Shown here in pieces: positions 37,400 to 46,390 of a stretch of 64,000 bases of DNA. The stretch comes from Arthrobacter sp. PM3. Lineage in GTDB: Bacteria > Actinomycetota > Actinomycetes > Actinomycetales > Micrococcaceae. Under the pieces are notes generated by a model. That model worked only from the letters and a program-made list of their open reading frames with translations. It was not told the origin of the DNA and ran no database searches. The position numbers and the translations under genes were made by a program. The stretch lies in contig NZ_CP022314.1 in NCBI RefSeq assembly GCF_003352915.1, positions 1,531,637 to 1,595,636 on the forward strand, written 5' to 3'. How positions within the stretch are numbered: position 1 is the stretch's first letter; each line of letters begins with the position of its first letter.

Positions 37400-38311
37400 A
37401 TGGCGAGAATTTCCCCCGGTACATCCAACACGGCACGCACTGGAACCTCGATGGCTGCCGCGGCAATGTGCTGTGTGCAGCTGGGCCTGGCCGCCTCCGT
37501 GTCGCTGACGGACCGTCTGGGCCCTGGGGGCGTCGCATGGCTGCGGCTGGCCTGGGCTGCCCTGATTCTCGTCGTCCTGATGCGCCCGTGGCGCGCACGG
37601 TTTACGCGGTCGGGCCTGGTCACCTGCACGTTGCTGGGGCTCGTCACCGCAGGCATGACATTGCTGTTCATGGCCGCAACCGTCAGGATCCCGTTGGGCA
37701 CCGCCAGCGCCCTCGAGTTCCTGGGGCCGTTGTCCGTGGCCGTCGTCCGGGGACGCAGGGCCGGGCGGTGGTGGGCGCTGGTAGCGGCAGCCGGTGTCGC
37801 TGCGCTGACCGAACCGTGGCACGGCGGCACGGACCCGGTCGGGGTCCTCCTCGCCCTGGGTGCAGCCGCCGGCTGGGCTGCCTACATCCTCCTGACGCAG
37901 CGGGCCGGTGATGAACTGGGCGGCCTGCAGGCGCTGGCGGTCTCGATTCCCGTCGCCGCGGCGGCGACGACCATTGCCGTGGGACCGGCGGTATTTGGCC
38001 GGCTCGACTGGCAGATGCTGCTCGCGGGAGCCGGCCTGGCACTGCTGATGCCTGTCATCCCGTTCAGCCTGGAACTGATGGCCCTGCGCCGCCTCAAGGC
38101 CTCGGTCTTCGGGACGCTCATGAGCCTGGAACCGGCCATCGCCGTCCTCATTGGTTTCGTAATCCTGGGCCAGGTGCCCGGGCCTGGCGGCATTGCGGGG
38201 ATAGCGCTGGTCGTGGCGGCAGGCATCGGCGGCACCCGCCAGGCGGACGGTTCTCCACATAAGGCAGTGGTGCCGGAAACCACGGAGCCATCGCTGGCAG
38301 CGCCCCAATGA
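37400..38311 (+). CDS. EamA/RhtA-type permease (drug/metabolite transporter superfamily)
   Basis: A 303-residue protein with about ten membrane helices in two EamA repeats. RhtA-like features include CCVQLGLAASVSLTDRLGP in the first helix region and SLEPAIAVLIGFVILGQ in the second repeat. RhtA members export amino acids such as threonine and homoserine; the substrate here is unknown. GGAG lies just before ATG 37400. Its divergent LysR neighbour is the likely regulator. Confidence 0.88.
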   Translation: MARISPGTSNTARTGTSMAAAAMCCVQLGLAASVSLTDRLGPGGVAWLRLAWAALILVVLMRPWRARFTRSGLVTCTLLGLVTAGMTLLFMAATVRIPLGTASALEFLGPLSVAVVRGRRAGRWWALVAAAGVAALTEPWHGGTDPVGVLLALGAAAGWAAYILLTQRAGDELGGLQALAVSIPVAAAATTIAVGPAVFGRLDWQMLLAGAGLALLMPVIPFSLELMALRRLKASVFGTLMSLEPAIAVLIGFVILGQVPGPGGIAGIALVVAAGIGGTRQADGSPHKAVVPETTEPSLAAPQ

Positions 38312-38380
38312 CCGTCACCGGGTGTCCGGCACTGTAAACTTTTTGAGGCGTCCCCGGCAGCAGCCGGCGGGCACCAGCGT

Positions 38381-38453
38381 GCCCCAGTAGCTCAGGGGAT
38401 AGAGCAGCGGCCTTCTAATCCGCCGGTCGGGGGTTCGATTCCCTCCTGGGGCG
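38381..38453 (+). tRNA. tRNA-Arg (TCT anticodon)
   Basis: A 73-base cloverleaf with acceptor GCCCCAG/CTGGGGC, discriminator G, anticodon loop CTTCTAA (TCT) and T-arm GGTTCGATTCC. CCA is not encoded. Confidence 0.97.
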
Positions 38454-38459
38454 CAGGCC

Positions 38460-38494
38460 GGCGCCGGGCTGCGGATTGTCCGCAGCCCGGCGCC
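38460..38494. terminator. Hairpin between tRNA-Arg and corA
   Basis: GGCGCCGGGCTGCGG at 38460-38474 pairs perfectly over 15 bases with 38480-38494. It lies between convergent transcripts; no T-run. Confidence 0.7.
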
Positions 38495-38500
38495 GCAGCG

Positions 38501-39517
38501 TCAGATCCACTTGTTGTGCTTGAACGCCAGGAACAGGACGGCGCCCATCCCGACCATGAGCCCGAGCGCCATGGGATAGCCGAAGATCCAGTCGAGCTCG
38601 GGCATGGCCCGGAAGTTCATCCCATAGATCGAGGCGATCAGCGTCGGGGCGAAGAGGATCGCAGCCCACGACGAGATCCGCTTGACCTGCTCGTTCTGGG
38701 CGAAGCTGGACTCCGTCAGCAGCCGCATCTCGTCGTTTTGCCGCTGGGCCACGAGGGCTGCATTAACGGCGAGCGCATTTTGCAGCAGGGCCCGGAAAGC
38801 CGTCACCCGCTCCCCCAGCCTCAGCGCGTGGTCAAGGACGTCGCGGAAATGGTCCTGCAGTTCCGGGTCCGGCACCCCGTCCGGGCCCCCGGCCATGAGC
38901 GTCTGCAAAATTCCGGCGAGCGGAGCCGTGGCGCGCTGGAACGTGATGACCTGGCGGGAGAGTTCATAAATCCTGCGCGACACGCCGGGATCCGCGGCGA
39001 ACAGGTCATCCTCGATCTCATCGATGTCGTTTTCCAGCCCGGCGGCGACCGGCTCATACTCGTCCACCACCTGGTCCACGATCGCGTACAGCACCGCGTC
39101 GGGTCCAAGTGCCAGGAATTCCGGCTCGGACTCCATGCGCCGGCGCACGCGGGCCAGGTCGGGCGACTCCGCCCGGCGGACCGTGACCACAAAGTCCGGT
39201 CCGGCAAACACGTGGATCTCGCCGAACTCCACCTTTTCGACGTCGTCGAGGTACCGGGCGGGACGCAGCACCAGGAACAACGTGTCGCCGTAGTGCTCCA
39301 GCTTCGCCCGCTGGTGGCCGGCGAGCGCGTCCTCCACAGCCAGATGGCTCAGGTCGAATTCCTCGGCCACCGAACGGAGCTCGTTCGCGTCCGGCCGGTA
39401 GAGCCCGATCCAGGCCATGCCTTGGCGCTGCCGCAGGAGAAAATACGTCTCCTCGAGGTCTTCCGGGTCAGCGGTCCGCCGGCCGTCCACGTAGACGGCG
39501 TTGTCAATAATGGTCAC
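38501..39517 (-). CDS. corA: Magnesium and cobalt transport protein CorA
   Basis: Pentameric Mg2+/Co2+ channel of 338 residues. A large N-terminal cytoplasmic domain is followed by two membrane helices close to the C-terminus. The first ends in the selectivity signature YGMNF, and the second is followed by the basic KHNKWI tail. The start is GTG 39517, preceded by GAGGAGG eight bases upstream. It is monocistronic, ending at a hairpin shared with tRNA-Arg. Confidence 0.95.
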   Translation of the reverse strand: MTIIDNAVYVDGRRTADPEDLEETYFLLRQRQGMAWIGLYRPDANELRSVAEEFDLSHLAVEDALAGHQRAKLEHYGDTLFLVLRPARYLDDVEKVEFGEIHVFAGPDFVVTVRRAESPDLARVRRRMESEPEFLALGPDAVLYAIVDQVVDEYEPVAAGLENDIDEIEDDLFAADPGVSRRIYELSRQVITFQRATAPLAGILQTLMAGGPDGVPDPELQDHFRDVLDHALRLGERVTAFRALLQNALAVNAALVAQRQNDEMRLLTESSFAQNEQVKRISSWAAILFAPTLIASIYGMNFRAMPELDWIFGYPMALGLMVGMGAVLFLAFKHNKWI

Positions 39518-39604
39518 GGCCGCGCCTCCTCATCAAGGCATTCCCTTGGCTGTGACGTTATACCGTGCCCGGGCCGGTGCCAACCGTCAGCCCGCCTCGG
39601 CCGC

Positions 39605-39610
39605 TAGCCT
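39605..39610 (+). promoter_or_regulatory. Leaderless-type -10 of the GNAT gene
   Basis: TAGCCT ends 6 bases before ATG 39617. Confidence 0.45.
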
Positions 39611-39616
39611 GTTTCC

Positions 39617-40264
39617 ATGGGTGAAGCAGAACTCCCGGGGCCGGAAACCATCACCACCGCCGCGGCGCAGTGGCCCGACGTCGAACGCCTCTTCGGCGCA
39701 CGCGGCGAACCGTCGCGCTGCTGGTGCCGTTTCTTCGCCCTCACCGGCAGGCAGTGGTCCGAGTCGACCCCGGAACAGCGCAAAGGCCAGTTGCGGCACA
39801 AGTTCGACGGCGGCGCCCCGGCTCCGGGGGTGCTGGCCTTCCGCGACGGGATCCCGGTGGGCTGGTGCGCCGTCGAGCCCCGCGGGTGCTACCCGAGAAT
39901 CCTGCGTTCAAAGGTGTTCACAGCGGCGGGCCCCGAAGTGGCCGGGGATCACGGCGCGAATGACGTGTGGTCCGTGACTTGTTTTGTCGTCGCCCCCGGC
40001 CATCGGCGGCAGGGCGTTGCCCGGGCGCTGCTGGATGCCGCCGTCGGACACGCCCTGGCCCATGGCGCGACGGCAGTGGAGGGCTATCCGGTGGATCCCG
40101 GGCAGCGGCCCAAGGTCGGCCCGGCGGACCTCTATCACGGCACCCTGGGGCTCTTCCGGGCGGCCGGCTTCTCGGTGGTCAGCGACGCGGTGCCCGGACG
40201 CGCCGTCGTGCGCCTGACTGGCCGGCTCACGGCAGCGTCAGGATCACGGGCCCCTCGGCGGTGA
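39617..40264 (+). CDS. GNAT family N-acetyltransferase
   Basis: A 215-residue acetyl-CoA-dependent transferase. The CoA-binding motif A appears as VAPGHRRQGVARALL near 134-148, followed by a helix leading to EGYPVD and a final strand. The N-terminal part has a Cys/Trp-rich segment (RCWCRFF) seen in a subgroup of uncharacterised actinobacterial GNATs. The substrate is unknown. The -10 six bases upstream supports the start. Its 3' end overlaps the convergent map gene by 38 bases. Confidence 0.85.
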   Translation: MGEAELPGPETITTAAAQWPDVERLFGARGEPSRCWCRFFALTGRQWSESTPEQRKGQLRHKFDGGAPAPGVLAFRDGIPVGWCAVEPRGCYPRILRSKVFTAAGPEVAGDHGANDVWSVTCFVVAPGHRRQGVARALLDAAVGHALAHGATAVEGYPVDPGQRPKVGPADLYHGTLGLFRAAGFSVVSDAVPGRAVVRLTGRLTAASGSRAPRR

Positions 40265-40994
40265 TCGCCACCGTGTGCTCGCTGTGCGCGGCGCGGCGCC
40301 CGTTGGCGGAGCGGAGGGTCCACTGGTCCTCGTCGTGGTAGTAGTCGTCCTTGCGGCCGAGGATGAGCATCGGCTCGATCGCGATGACCAGGCCCTCGGT
40401 CAGTTTGATGCCCCGGCCCGGCCGGCCGTCGTTTGGCACGTGCGGCTCGGCGTGCATGGTCCGGCCGATCCCGTGGCCGCCGTGGTCGGCAAGGAGCCCG
40501 TAGCCTGCCCGGCGCGCGGCGCCGCCGATCGCGTAGGCGAGATCCCCCATCTTGTTCCCGACCCGTGCAGCGTCGATCCCCCGGGCCAGGGCGGCGTCCG
40601 TGGCGTCGATGAGCGCCTGGTCCACCGGGTCCGCCGTCCCCACGATGAAGCTGACCGCGGCATCGCCGCACCAGCCGTCCAGGAACGCGCCGCAGTCCAC
40701 GCTCAGCAGGTCCCCGTCCTGCAGCCGGTACCCGTTCGGGATGCCATGGACGACGGCGTCGTTCACGCTCGTGCAGATCACGCCCGGAAACGGGACCGAG
40801 GCCCACCGCGGCCGGTAGTTCAGGAACGCCGGGGTGGCGCCGGCGTCGGCGATGGATGCGGCGGCGACCTCGTCCAGTTCCTTGAGCGAGACGCCGACGG
40901 CGGCGGCGCCCCGGACCCGGCCCAGCGTGGCGGCGACCACGCGGCCCGCCTCGCGCATCAGGGCGATCTCCCCGGGACTCTTGATCATGGACAT
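40227..40994 (-). CDS. map: Type I methionyl aminopeptidase
   Basis: Removes the initiator Met from nascent proteins, 255 residues. The pita-bread fold metal ligands are visible: D100 (SVDCGA), D111 (CGDAAV), the His of GHGIGRTMH, the Glu of AIEPM and the Glu of SEHTV. ATG 40994 is preceded by AAGGAAA. No secY or adk is adjacent, so this is a standalone copy, and the genome may carry another. It overlaps the convergent GNAT gene by 38 bases. Confidence 0.94.
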   Translation of the reverse strand: MSMIKSPGEIALMREAGRVVAATLGRVRGAAAVGVSLKELDEVAAASIADAGATPAFLNYRPRWASVPFPGVICTSVNDAVVHGIPNGYRLQDGDLLSVDCGAFLDGWCGDAAVSFIVGTADPVDQALIDATDAALARGIDAARVGNKMGDLAYAIGGAARRAGYGLLADHGGHGIGRTMHAEPHVPNDGRPGRGIKLTEGLVIAIEPMLILGRKDDYYHDEDQWTLRSANGRRAAHSEHTVAITAEGPVILTLP

Positions 40995-41059
40995 GGGTTT
41001 CCTTCCGACGCGGCACCGCGGCTAGCTGGCTTAAACTCTAAAGCCCCCCGCGGGATGTC

Positions 41060-41065
41060 TACAGT
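41060..41065 (+). promoter_or_regulatory. Leaderless-type -10 of the AlkD-like gene
   Basis: TACAGT ends 6 bases before ATG 41072. Confidence 0.45.
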
Positions 41066-41071
41066 GGCTTC

Positions 41072-41758
41072 ATGGCCACCACTGAACTGCTCGATGCGAT
41101 CCGCAGCCGGCTGCAGGCCGCGGCCGATCCCGGCCGCGCTGCCGGGGCGCAGGCCTACATGAAATCGCAGATGCCGTTCCTGGGCGTGCGGGTCCCGGAG
41201 GTCCGCAGGATCGTCAGGGCCGCGGCCGCGGAGTACCCGCCGGCCGGCGTGGCGGAGCTGCAGTCCGTGGTCCTCGCACTGTGGCGGACAGCCGTCTGCC
41301 GGGAGGAACGCTACGCAGCGATCGAGCTCACGGGGCTCAGGCTCGCGGCCCGGGACCTGGGGATGCTGGCCCTGTACGAGGAAATCATCCGCAGCGGTGC
41401 CTGGTGGGACCTGGTGGACGGCGTGGCCCACCGGCTCGGCGGCCTGTTGCAGGCCCACCGGGCGGAGCTGACGGTGGTCCTGGGCCGTTGGAGCATGGAC
41501 AGCGATTTCTGGATCCGCCGCGCTTCCATCACGGCGCAGCTGGGGGCGAAGACCGCCACGGACACGGCCCTCCTGGCGTCCGTGATCGAGGCCAACCTGG
41601 CCGACCGGGAGTTCTTCATCCGCAAGGCGATCGGGTGGGCGCTGCGCCAGTACGCAAGGACGGACCCGGACTGGGTCCGGGCGTTCGTGCAGCGGCACCG
41701 GGAGGAGCTCAGCCCGCTTTCCCGCAAGGAGGCGCTGAAGAACCTTCCGGCCGAATGA
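41072..41758 (+). CDS. DNA alkylation repair protein, AlkD-like HEAT-repeat glycosylase
   Basis: A 228-residue all-helical protein of the AlkC/AlkD superfamily. Residues equivalent to the AlkD active cleft are present: W111/W112 and D113 in GAWWDLVDG, an Arg near 149-150 in WIRRAS, and a Trp in FIRKAIGWALRQY. This supports excision of positively charged alkylated bases without base flipping, as in AlkD. The start is set by a TACAGT six bases upstream. It is divergent from map. Confidence 0.9.
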   Translation: MATTELLDAIRSRLQAAADPGRAAGAQAYMKSQMPFLGVRVPEVRRIVRAAAAEYPPAGVAELQSVVLALWRTAVCREERYAAIELTGLRLAARDLGMLALYEEIIRSGAWWDLVDGVAHRLGGLLQAHRAELTVVLGRWSMDSDFWIRRASITAQLGAKTATDTALLASVIEANLADREFFIRKAIGWALRQYARTDPDWVRAFVQRHREELSPLSRKEALKNLPAE

Positions 41759-41764
41759 GGGGGA

Positions 41765-43420
41765 CTAGATGATCGGCCGGGTGGTGACCGGCTCGTCCGA
41801 TTTGCTGAACAGCAGCTTGGTCTTCGGGTCCAGGAAGATCAGGTAGAGCGCAAACAGCAGCGCGATGATGGCTGCGGCGTTGCGGGCCAGCGCCAGGGCC
41901 AGGCCAAGGTCCGCGGTCTGCAGGTAGGGGAAGACGTCCAGCTGGTCCGAGATCGCGTACACCATGAAGAAGGACACGATGAAGTACAGCGCCTTGACCT
42001 GCCAGTCGTCACGGATGCCCGTGACCGCGAACAGCGGAATGAGCCAGACGATGTACCAGGACTGGATCATCGGGGACAGAAGCACGACGGCGGCGAACGC
42101 CAGGGTGAGGCGGCGCATCAGGCGGTCGTAGTCGCCGCGGAAAATCTGCCAGGCGACAATCCCGACCGCGAGGAGCTTGCCGGCGTCGAATGCCCATTTG
42201 GCCAGGCCCCAGCCGTCGAGTCCGAACGAGTTGGAGATCGAGGCGACGATCAGGCCGACCAGGCCCACGGGCGCGTACCAGATCCAGATGCTGCCCGGGG
42301 CGGACAAGCCGTTGATCCAGCCGAAGCCGAATCCGTTGACCCGGCTCATCGCCCACAGCAGGGCCAGGCTGATGCCGGCCGTCAGGCCCCAGAAGAGGAA
42401 CTTGCGCGGCCAGCTGGCGTTCTTGCCGGCCCAGAGCAGGCCGATGAACGGCAGGAAGACCACCGTGATGGGCTTGACCGCAATGGACAACGTGACCAGC
42501 ACGATCCCGAGAATGACCCGGCGCGTGGCGCAGAAGTACAGGCCGGCCAGGGCCAGCCCGATCATGAGCGAGTCGTTGTGCACGCTGGCGATGAAGTTGG
42601 TCAGGAACAGCGGGTTGGCGGCCGTCAGCCACAGGGCCCGGTTCGGGTTCACGCCGTGGAGTTCGGCCAGTTTCGGCACGTAGATCACGCAGAGGACGAC
42701 GCCCACCAGGGCGGCCACCCGGAACAGCATGATGCTGCCCTCCGGGTGCACGTTGGTGGCCCAGACCACGAACTGCTCGATCCACAGGAACAGCTGGCCG
42801 TACGGAACCGGGGCTTCGGTCCACATCTTGTCCGCGCCGAGCTGGAAGTAGTTGGACAGCGCCGAGATGCCGTTTTCGTAGGGGTTGAATCCCTCCACCA
42901 TGAGCCGGCCCTGCCCGATGTAGGCGTAGACGTCCCGGCTGAACAGCGGCACGGAAAACATCAGCGGCAGGCCCCACGCCACCGTCGCCTGGAGCGTGGC
43001 CTTGCGGGCGCCGTCTCCCCAGACCCGGACACGCTGGCCCAGCCGCAGCCAGGCGCGGACCAGCAGCATGCCGCCGAAGGCAAGCAGGACGATTGACAGG
43101 GCAACGCCGATGGCTTCGGTCCGCATCCAGATGAACAGCGGGACGCGGCGGAGCCCGGACACGGGGGCCAGCCAGCCGACGCCGATCGAACCGATCATCA
43201 TGAACAGCGACCCCAGAAAACCGGCAAGGATCGGGGACCGGGGATTGTCGACGTCGCCCAGGGCGTCAGCCCCGGCGGGGCTGGACACAGCGGGGCTGGA
43301 CACGGCCGGGCTGGACACAGCCGGGCGGGACGAGGTTGGGTTTGACACAGTCGGGCGGGTGGCGGCCGGGCGGGACGTACCGGCAGCCGTTTCCCCCGCC
43401 GCAGGCACAGGCGCCGTCAT
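41765..43420 (-). CDS. mptB: MptB-like polyprenol-phosphomannose-dependent alpha-1,6-mannosyltransferase
   Basis: A GT-C fold membrane glycosyltransferase of 551 residues with about 12 to 13 helices. The conserved acidic loop after the first helices reads PLFSRDVYAYIGQGRLM, with the Asp typical of GT-C catalysis. MptB elongates the mannan core of lipomannan-type lipoglycans using polyprenyl-phosphate-mannose. The family match is good; the exact product in this organism is inferred. The first 55 residues are a Ser/Pro/Ala/Val repeat encoded by a 15-base minisatellite. Confidence 0.85.
   Translation of the reverse strand: MTAPVPAAGETAAGTSRPAATRPTVSNPTSSRPAVSSPAVSSPAVSSPAGADALGDVDNPRSPILAGFLGSLFMMIGSIGVGWLAPVSGLRRVPLFIWMRTEAIGVALSIVLLAFGGMLLVRAWLRLGQRVRVWGDGARKATLQATVAWGLPLMFSVPLFSRDVYAYIGQGRLMVEGFNPYENGISALSNYFQLGADKMWTEAPVPYGQLFLWIEQFVVWATNVHPEGSIMLFRVAALVGVVLCVIYVPKLAELHGVNPNRALWLTAANPLFLTNFIASVHNDSLMIGLALAGLYFCATRRVILGIVLVTLSIAVKPITVVFLPFIGLLWAGKNASWPRKFLFWGLTAGISLALLWAMSRVNGFGFGWINGLSAPGSIWIWYAPVGLVGLIVASISNSFGLDGWGLAKWAFDAGKLLAVGIVAWQIFRGDYDRLMRRLTLAFAAVVLLSPMIQSWYIVWLIPLFAVTGIRDDWQVKALYFIVSFFMVYAISDQLDVFPYLQTADLGLALALARNAAAIIALLFALYLIFLDPKTKLLFSKSDEPVTTRPII
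43277..43381. repeat. 15-base minisatellite inside the MptB-like gene
   Basis: Seven 15-base units run from 43277 to 43381. The first three are nearly identical (GGGGCTGGACACAGC type); the others have drifted. They keep frame and encode SSPAV-type pentapeptides in the protein's disordered N-terminus. Confidence 0.85.
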
Positions 43421-43577
43421 GTCAGGATCGTCCTATCTGTTGCGGGTCACATGTCCGCCCACAACAGGCCGGATTTTCCGGCCAGGGGCGTCGCGTTTAA
43501 CAAATACGCCGCCGAAAATCCTCGACGGCCGCGTACCCGAAATCCTAGCACCGGACGGCTCCCCGGCGTCGGAACGG

Positions 43578-43583
43578 TAGGCT
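43578..43583 (+). promoter_or_regulatory. Leaderless-type -10 of orn
   Basis: TAGGCT ends 6 bases before GTG 43590, supporting a leaderless GTG start. Confidence 0.5.
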
Positions 43584-43589
43584 GGGCAG

Positions 43590-44222
43590 GTGCCTATAAC
43601 TAACGAACGCATCGTCTGGATCGACTGCGAAATGACCGGCCTGGACACCGAGCACGACGCCCTCATCGAGGTGGCCGCACTGGTGACCGATTCGGAGCTC
43701 AACATCCTGGGTGACGGCGTCGACGTCGTCATCAAGCCCGACGACGCCGCGCTTGCCCAGATGAACGACTTTGTCCGCGACATGCACACCCGGTCCGGCC
43801 TCCTGGCCGAACTCCCGCAGGGCAAGACCATGGCCGAAGCCCAGGCCGCCGTGCTCGAGTACATCCGCAAATGGGTGCCGGACCCCAAAAAGGCCCCGCT
43901 CGGCGGCAACTCCGTGGGCACGGACCGCGTGTTCCTGGTCCGGGACATGCCCGAGGTTGTGGAGCACCTGCACTACCGGGTGATCGACGTCAGCACCATC
44001 AAGGAACTCTCCCGCCGCTGGTTTGCCCGCGCCTACTTCCAGTCCCCCGCCAAGATGGGCGGCCACCGGGCACTGGGCGACATCAAGGACTCAATCGACG
44101 AACTCCGGTACTACCGCGAGGCGGTGTTCGTCCCCGCCCCGGGTCCGGACAGCGCCACGGCGCAGCAGATCGCCAAGCGCGTCATGGGCGCCGACACCGC
44201 CGGGCCGTCCGCCGCGGAGTGA
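43590..44222 (+). CDS. orn: Oligoribonuclease
   Basis: DEDDh 3'-5' exoribonuclease degrading two- to five-base RNA fragments, the final step of RNA decay, and pGpG-type dinucleotides. At 210 residues it is slightly longer than usual owing to an Ala/Pro tail. D12 and E14 lie in IDCEMTGLD. The [10 protein letters not shown] block is present, and the [11 protein letters not shown] end supplies the catalytic His and Asp. The start is GTG, with a -10 six bases upstream. Confidence 0.96.
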   Translation: MPITNERIVWIDCEMTGLDTEHDALIEVAALVTDSELNILGDGVDVVIKPDDAALAQMNDFVRDMHTRSGLLAELPQGKTMAEAQAAVLEYIRKWVPDPKKAPLGGNSVGTDRVFLVRDMPEVVEHLHYRVIDVSTIKELSRRWFARAYFQSPAKMGGHRALGDIKDSIDELRYYREAVFVPAPGPDSATAQQIAKRVMGADTAGPSAAE

Positions 44223-44375
44223 CCGCACCGGGGCGGGCGGATGTAATCTGCACCACGTTTCGCGGAAATTTTGGCGAATTTCGCAAAAGTGGCAAAAGCA
44301 ACCCCGAACAACAGGTAAGCTATTTGTCGTTGCCTTTCCAGCCCGCCGGTTCGCCGGGGGCCTGATAGGACGCAT

Positions 44376-44449
44376 GGTGGGCGTAGCTCAGTTGGCAGAG
44401 CGCCTGGTTGTGGTCCAGGAGGTCGCGGGTTCAACCCCCGTCGCTCACC
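44376..44449 (+). tRNA. tRNA-His (GTG anticodon)
   Basis: Cloverleaf with acceptor GTGGGCG/CGCTCAC, one G:U pair, discriminator C at 44449 and the extra G(-1) at 44376 that pairs with it, a His identity feature. The anticodon loop TTGTGGT gives GTG. CCA is not encoded. Confidence 0.96.
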
Positions 44450-44485
44450 CTCATGAAGGACGGCAGTGATTGTCCGACCTTTTCC

Positions 44486-44517
44486 AAAGGCCGCACCGGT
44501 TATCCGGTGCGGCCTTT
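44486..44517 (+). terminator. Terminator after tRNA-His
   Basis: AAAGGCCGCACCGG and CCGGTGCGGCCTTT pair perfectly over 14 bases around TTAT. Confidence 0.85.
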
Positions 44518-44615
44518 GGTGTCTGTGCAGGTTGTCGCTGCGCAGGCTTTGGCTGTACCGAGTTGTTGGCCCTCACGCGCCGTCGTCCCAGGACTTGTCA
44601 TTGGAAGGAACCGCA

Positions 44616-45770
44616 ATGCAGCGCAAGCTCTTTGAAGAAGACCACGAGATGTTCCGGGAGATGGCCGCCGAGTTCAACGCCCGCGCCGTGGCTCCCCACT
44701 ACGCCCAGTGGGACAAGGACCACATGATGTCCCGGGACCTGTGGACGGCAGCCGGCGAGCAGGGCCTGCTGGGCCTGGCCGTGCCGGAAGAGTTCGGCGG
44801 CATGGGCATGACCGACTACCGCTTCCGCGCGGTGCTCGACGAGGAATTCGCCAAGAGCAACCACCTGGCCGCGGGCCTGGCGTTCCACCTCCATGACGAC
44901 CTCGTCCTCCCCCACCTGCTGGCCTACGGCTCCGATGACCTCAAGGCCCGCTGGCTTCCGGCCATGGTCTCCGGCGAAACCGTCACCTCGATCGCGTGGA
45001 CCGAACCGGGCGCCGGCTCGGACCTGCGCGGCATCCGCACCAAAGCCGTGCGCGACGGCGACGACTGGCTGATCAGCGGCCAGAAGACGTTCATCGGCAA
45101 CGGCATCTCCGGCGACGCCTCCCTGGTCCTGGCCCGCACCGACGGCGGCAGCGGACGCGGAAACCAGGACTCCTTCTCGCTGTTCATGGTCCGCAAGGGC
45201 GAGGGCTACACCGCGGGCAACCAGCTGGACAAGATGGGCCTCAAGGCCTCGGACACCGCCGAGCTGTTCTTCGACAACGTCCGTGTCCCGCACGCGGACC
45301 TGGTGGGCGAGGAAGGCAAGGGCCTGCAGTACGCAGCCGAGCAGCTCCCCCAGGGCCGCCTGGCGATCGCCGTGGCGAGCTCCGCCGTCGTGCGTTCTGT
45401 TTACGAGGCGACCGTCCGTTACACGAAGGACCGCAACGCGTTCGGCGAGCGGATCATCGACTTCCAGAACAGCCGCTTCGAACTCGCCGACATCCTCACC
45501 GAGGTCGAGGTCACCGAAACGTATGTTGACCAGGCCATCCTGGCCTTCAACGCCGGTGAACTCGACGCCGCCGCCGCGGCCCGCGCCAAGCTGTGGGCCT
45601 CCGAGCGGGCCAAGTCCGTCACCGACCGCTGCCTGCAGCTGCACGGCGGCTACGGCTACATCCTGGAATACCCGGTGGCGCAGGCCTACCTGGCTGCCCG
45701 GCTGCTGACCATCTTCGGCGGCACCAACGAAATCATGCGCGACGTCGTGGGCCGCACGATCGCCGGCTGA
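44616..45770 (+). CDS. Acyl-CoA dehydrogenase family protein
   Basis: FAD-dependent flavoenzyme of 384 residues that introduces an alpha,beta double bond in acyl-CoA esters. The substrate and FAD signature ITSIAWTEPGAGSDLRG-type segment and the GGYGYILEYPVAQ C-terminal motif are present. The catalytic Glu region near GGTNEIMRDVVGR ends the protein. Chain-length preference is not evident; long-chain or isovaleryl types are possible. ATG 44616 follows GGAAGGA; the longer frame runs into the tRNA terminator. The peptide deformylase gene follows after 38 bases. Confidence 0.93.
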   Translation: MQRKLFEEDHEMFREMAAEFNARAVAPHYAQWDKDHMMSRDLWTAAGEQGLLGLAVPEEFGGMGMTDYRFRAVLDEEFAKSNHLAAGLAFHLHDDLVLPHLLAYGSDDLKARWLPAMVSGETVTSIAWTEPGAGSDLRGIRTKAVRDGDDWLISGQKTFIGNGISGDASLVLARTDGGSGRGNQDSFSLFMVRKGEGYTAGNQLDKMGLKASDTAELFFDNVRVPHADLVGEEGKGLQYAAEQLPQGRLAIAVASSAVVRSVYEATVRYTKDRNAFGERIIDFQNSRFELADILTEVEVTETYVDQAILAFNAGELDAAAAARAKLWASERAKSVTDRCLQLHGGYGYILEYPVAQAYLAARLLTIFGGTNEIMRDVVGRTIAG

Positions 45771-45808
45771 CCGCCCCTCTCTCCCAGCATTAGAGGAACC
45801 TTACTGAC

Positions 45809-46381
45809 ATGACTGTCCTGCCCATCACGATCTGGGGCGAGCCCGTGCTGCACCGCCGGGCCGCGGAAGTCGAAGTTTTCGACGACGAACTCCGCACCCT
45901 GATCGCCGACATGTTCGAGACCAACGACGCCGCCAACGGCGTCGGCCTGGCCGCCCCCCAGGTGGGGGTCGGCAAGCGGATTTTCGTGTACAAGTACGCC
46001 AACGACGACGGCGCCCCGCCCACCGGCGTCGTGGTCAACCCGGTGCTGACGCTCTCCAAAGTCTCCGGGGCCCTGCCGGACCCCGACGAGGAAGAGGAAG
46101 GCTGTCTGTCCTTCCCCGGCGGCCAGTACCCGCTCAAGCGGGCCGAATGGGCCCGGGTCCGGGGCTTCGACGGTGACGGCAACCCGGTGGAGTTCGAGGC
46201 GACCGGGTGGTTTGCCCGCGTCATCCAGCACGAGTACGACCACCTCGACGGCAAGCTGTACGTCAACCGGCTGATCGACCGCTATTCCCGCAAGGCCATG
46301 AAACAGGCCAAGAAGAACGGCTGGGGTGTCCCCGGCCTGACCTGGTTGCCTGGCGTGGACCCGGACCCGTTCGGCCACTGA
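45809..46381 (+). CDS. def: Peptide deformylase
   Basis: Removes the formyl group from N-formylmethionine of new proteins, 190 residues. The three signature motifs are intact: GVGLAAPQ (44-51), EGCLS with metal ligand C99, and QHEYDHLDG with metal ligands H141 and H145 and catalytic E142. AGAGGAA precedes ATG 45809. It lies just after the acyl-CoA dehydrogenase gene and is probably cotranscribed, though the link has no evident metabolic meaning. Confidence 0.96.
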   Translation: MTVLPITIWGEPVLHRRAAEVEVFDDELRTLIADMFETNDAANGVGLAAPQVGVGKRIFVYKYANDDGAPPTGVVVNPVLTLSKVSGALPDPDEEEEGCLSFPGGQYPLKRAEWARVRGFDGDGNPVEFEATGWFARVIQHEYDHLDGKLYVNRLIDRYSRKAMKQAKKNGWGVPGLTWLPGVDPDPFGH

Positions 46382-46390
46382 CTTCAGGGT

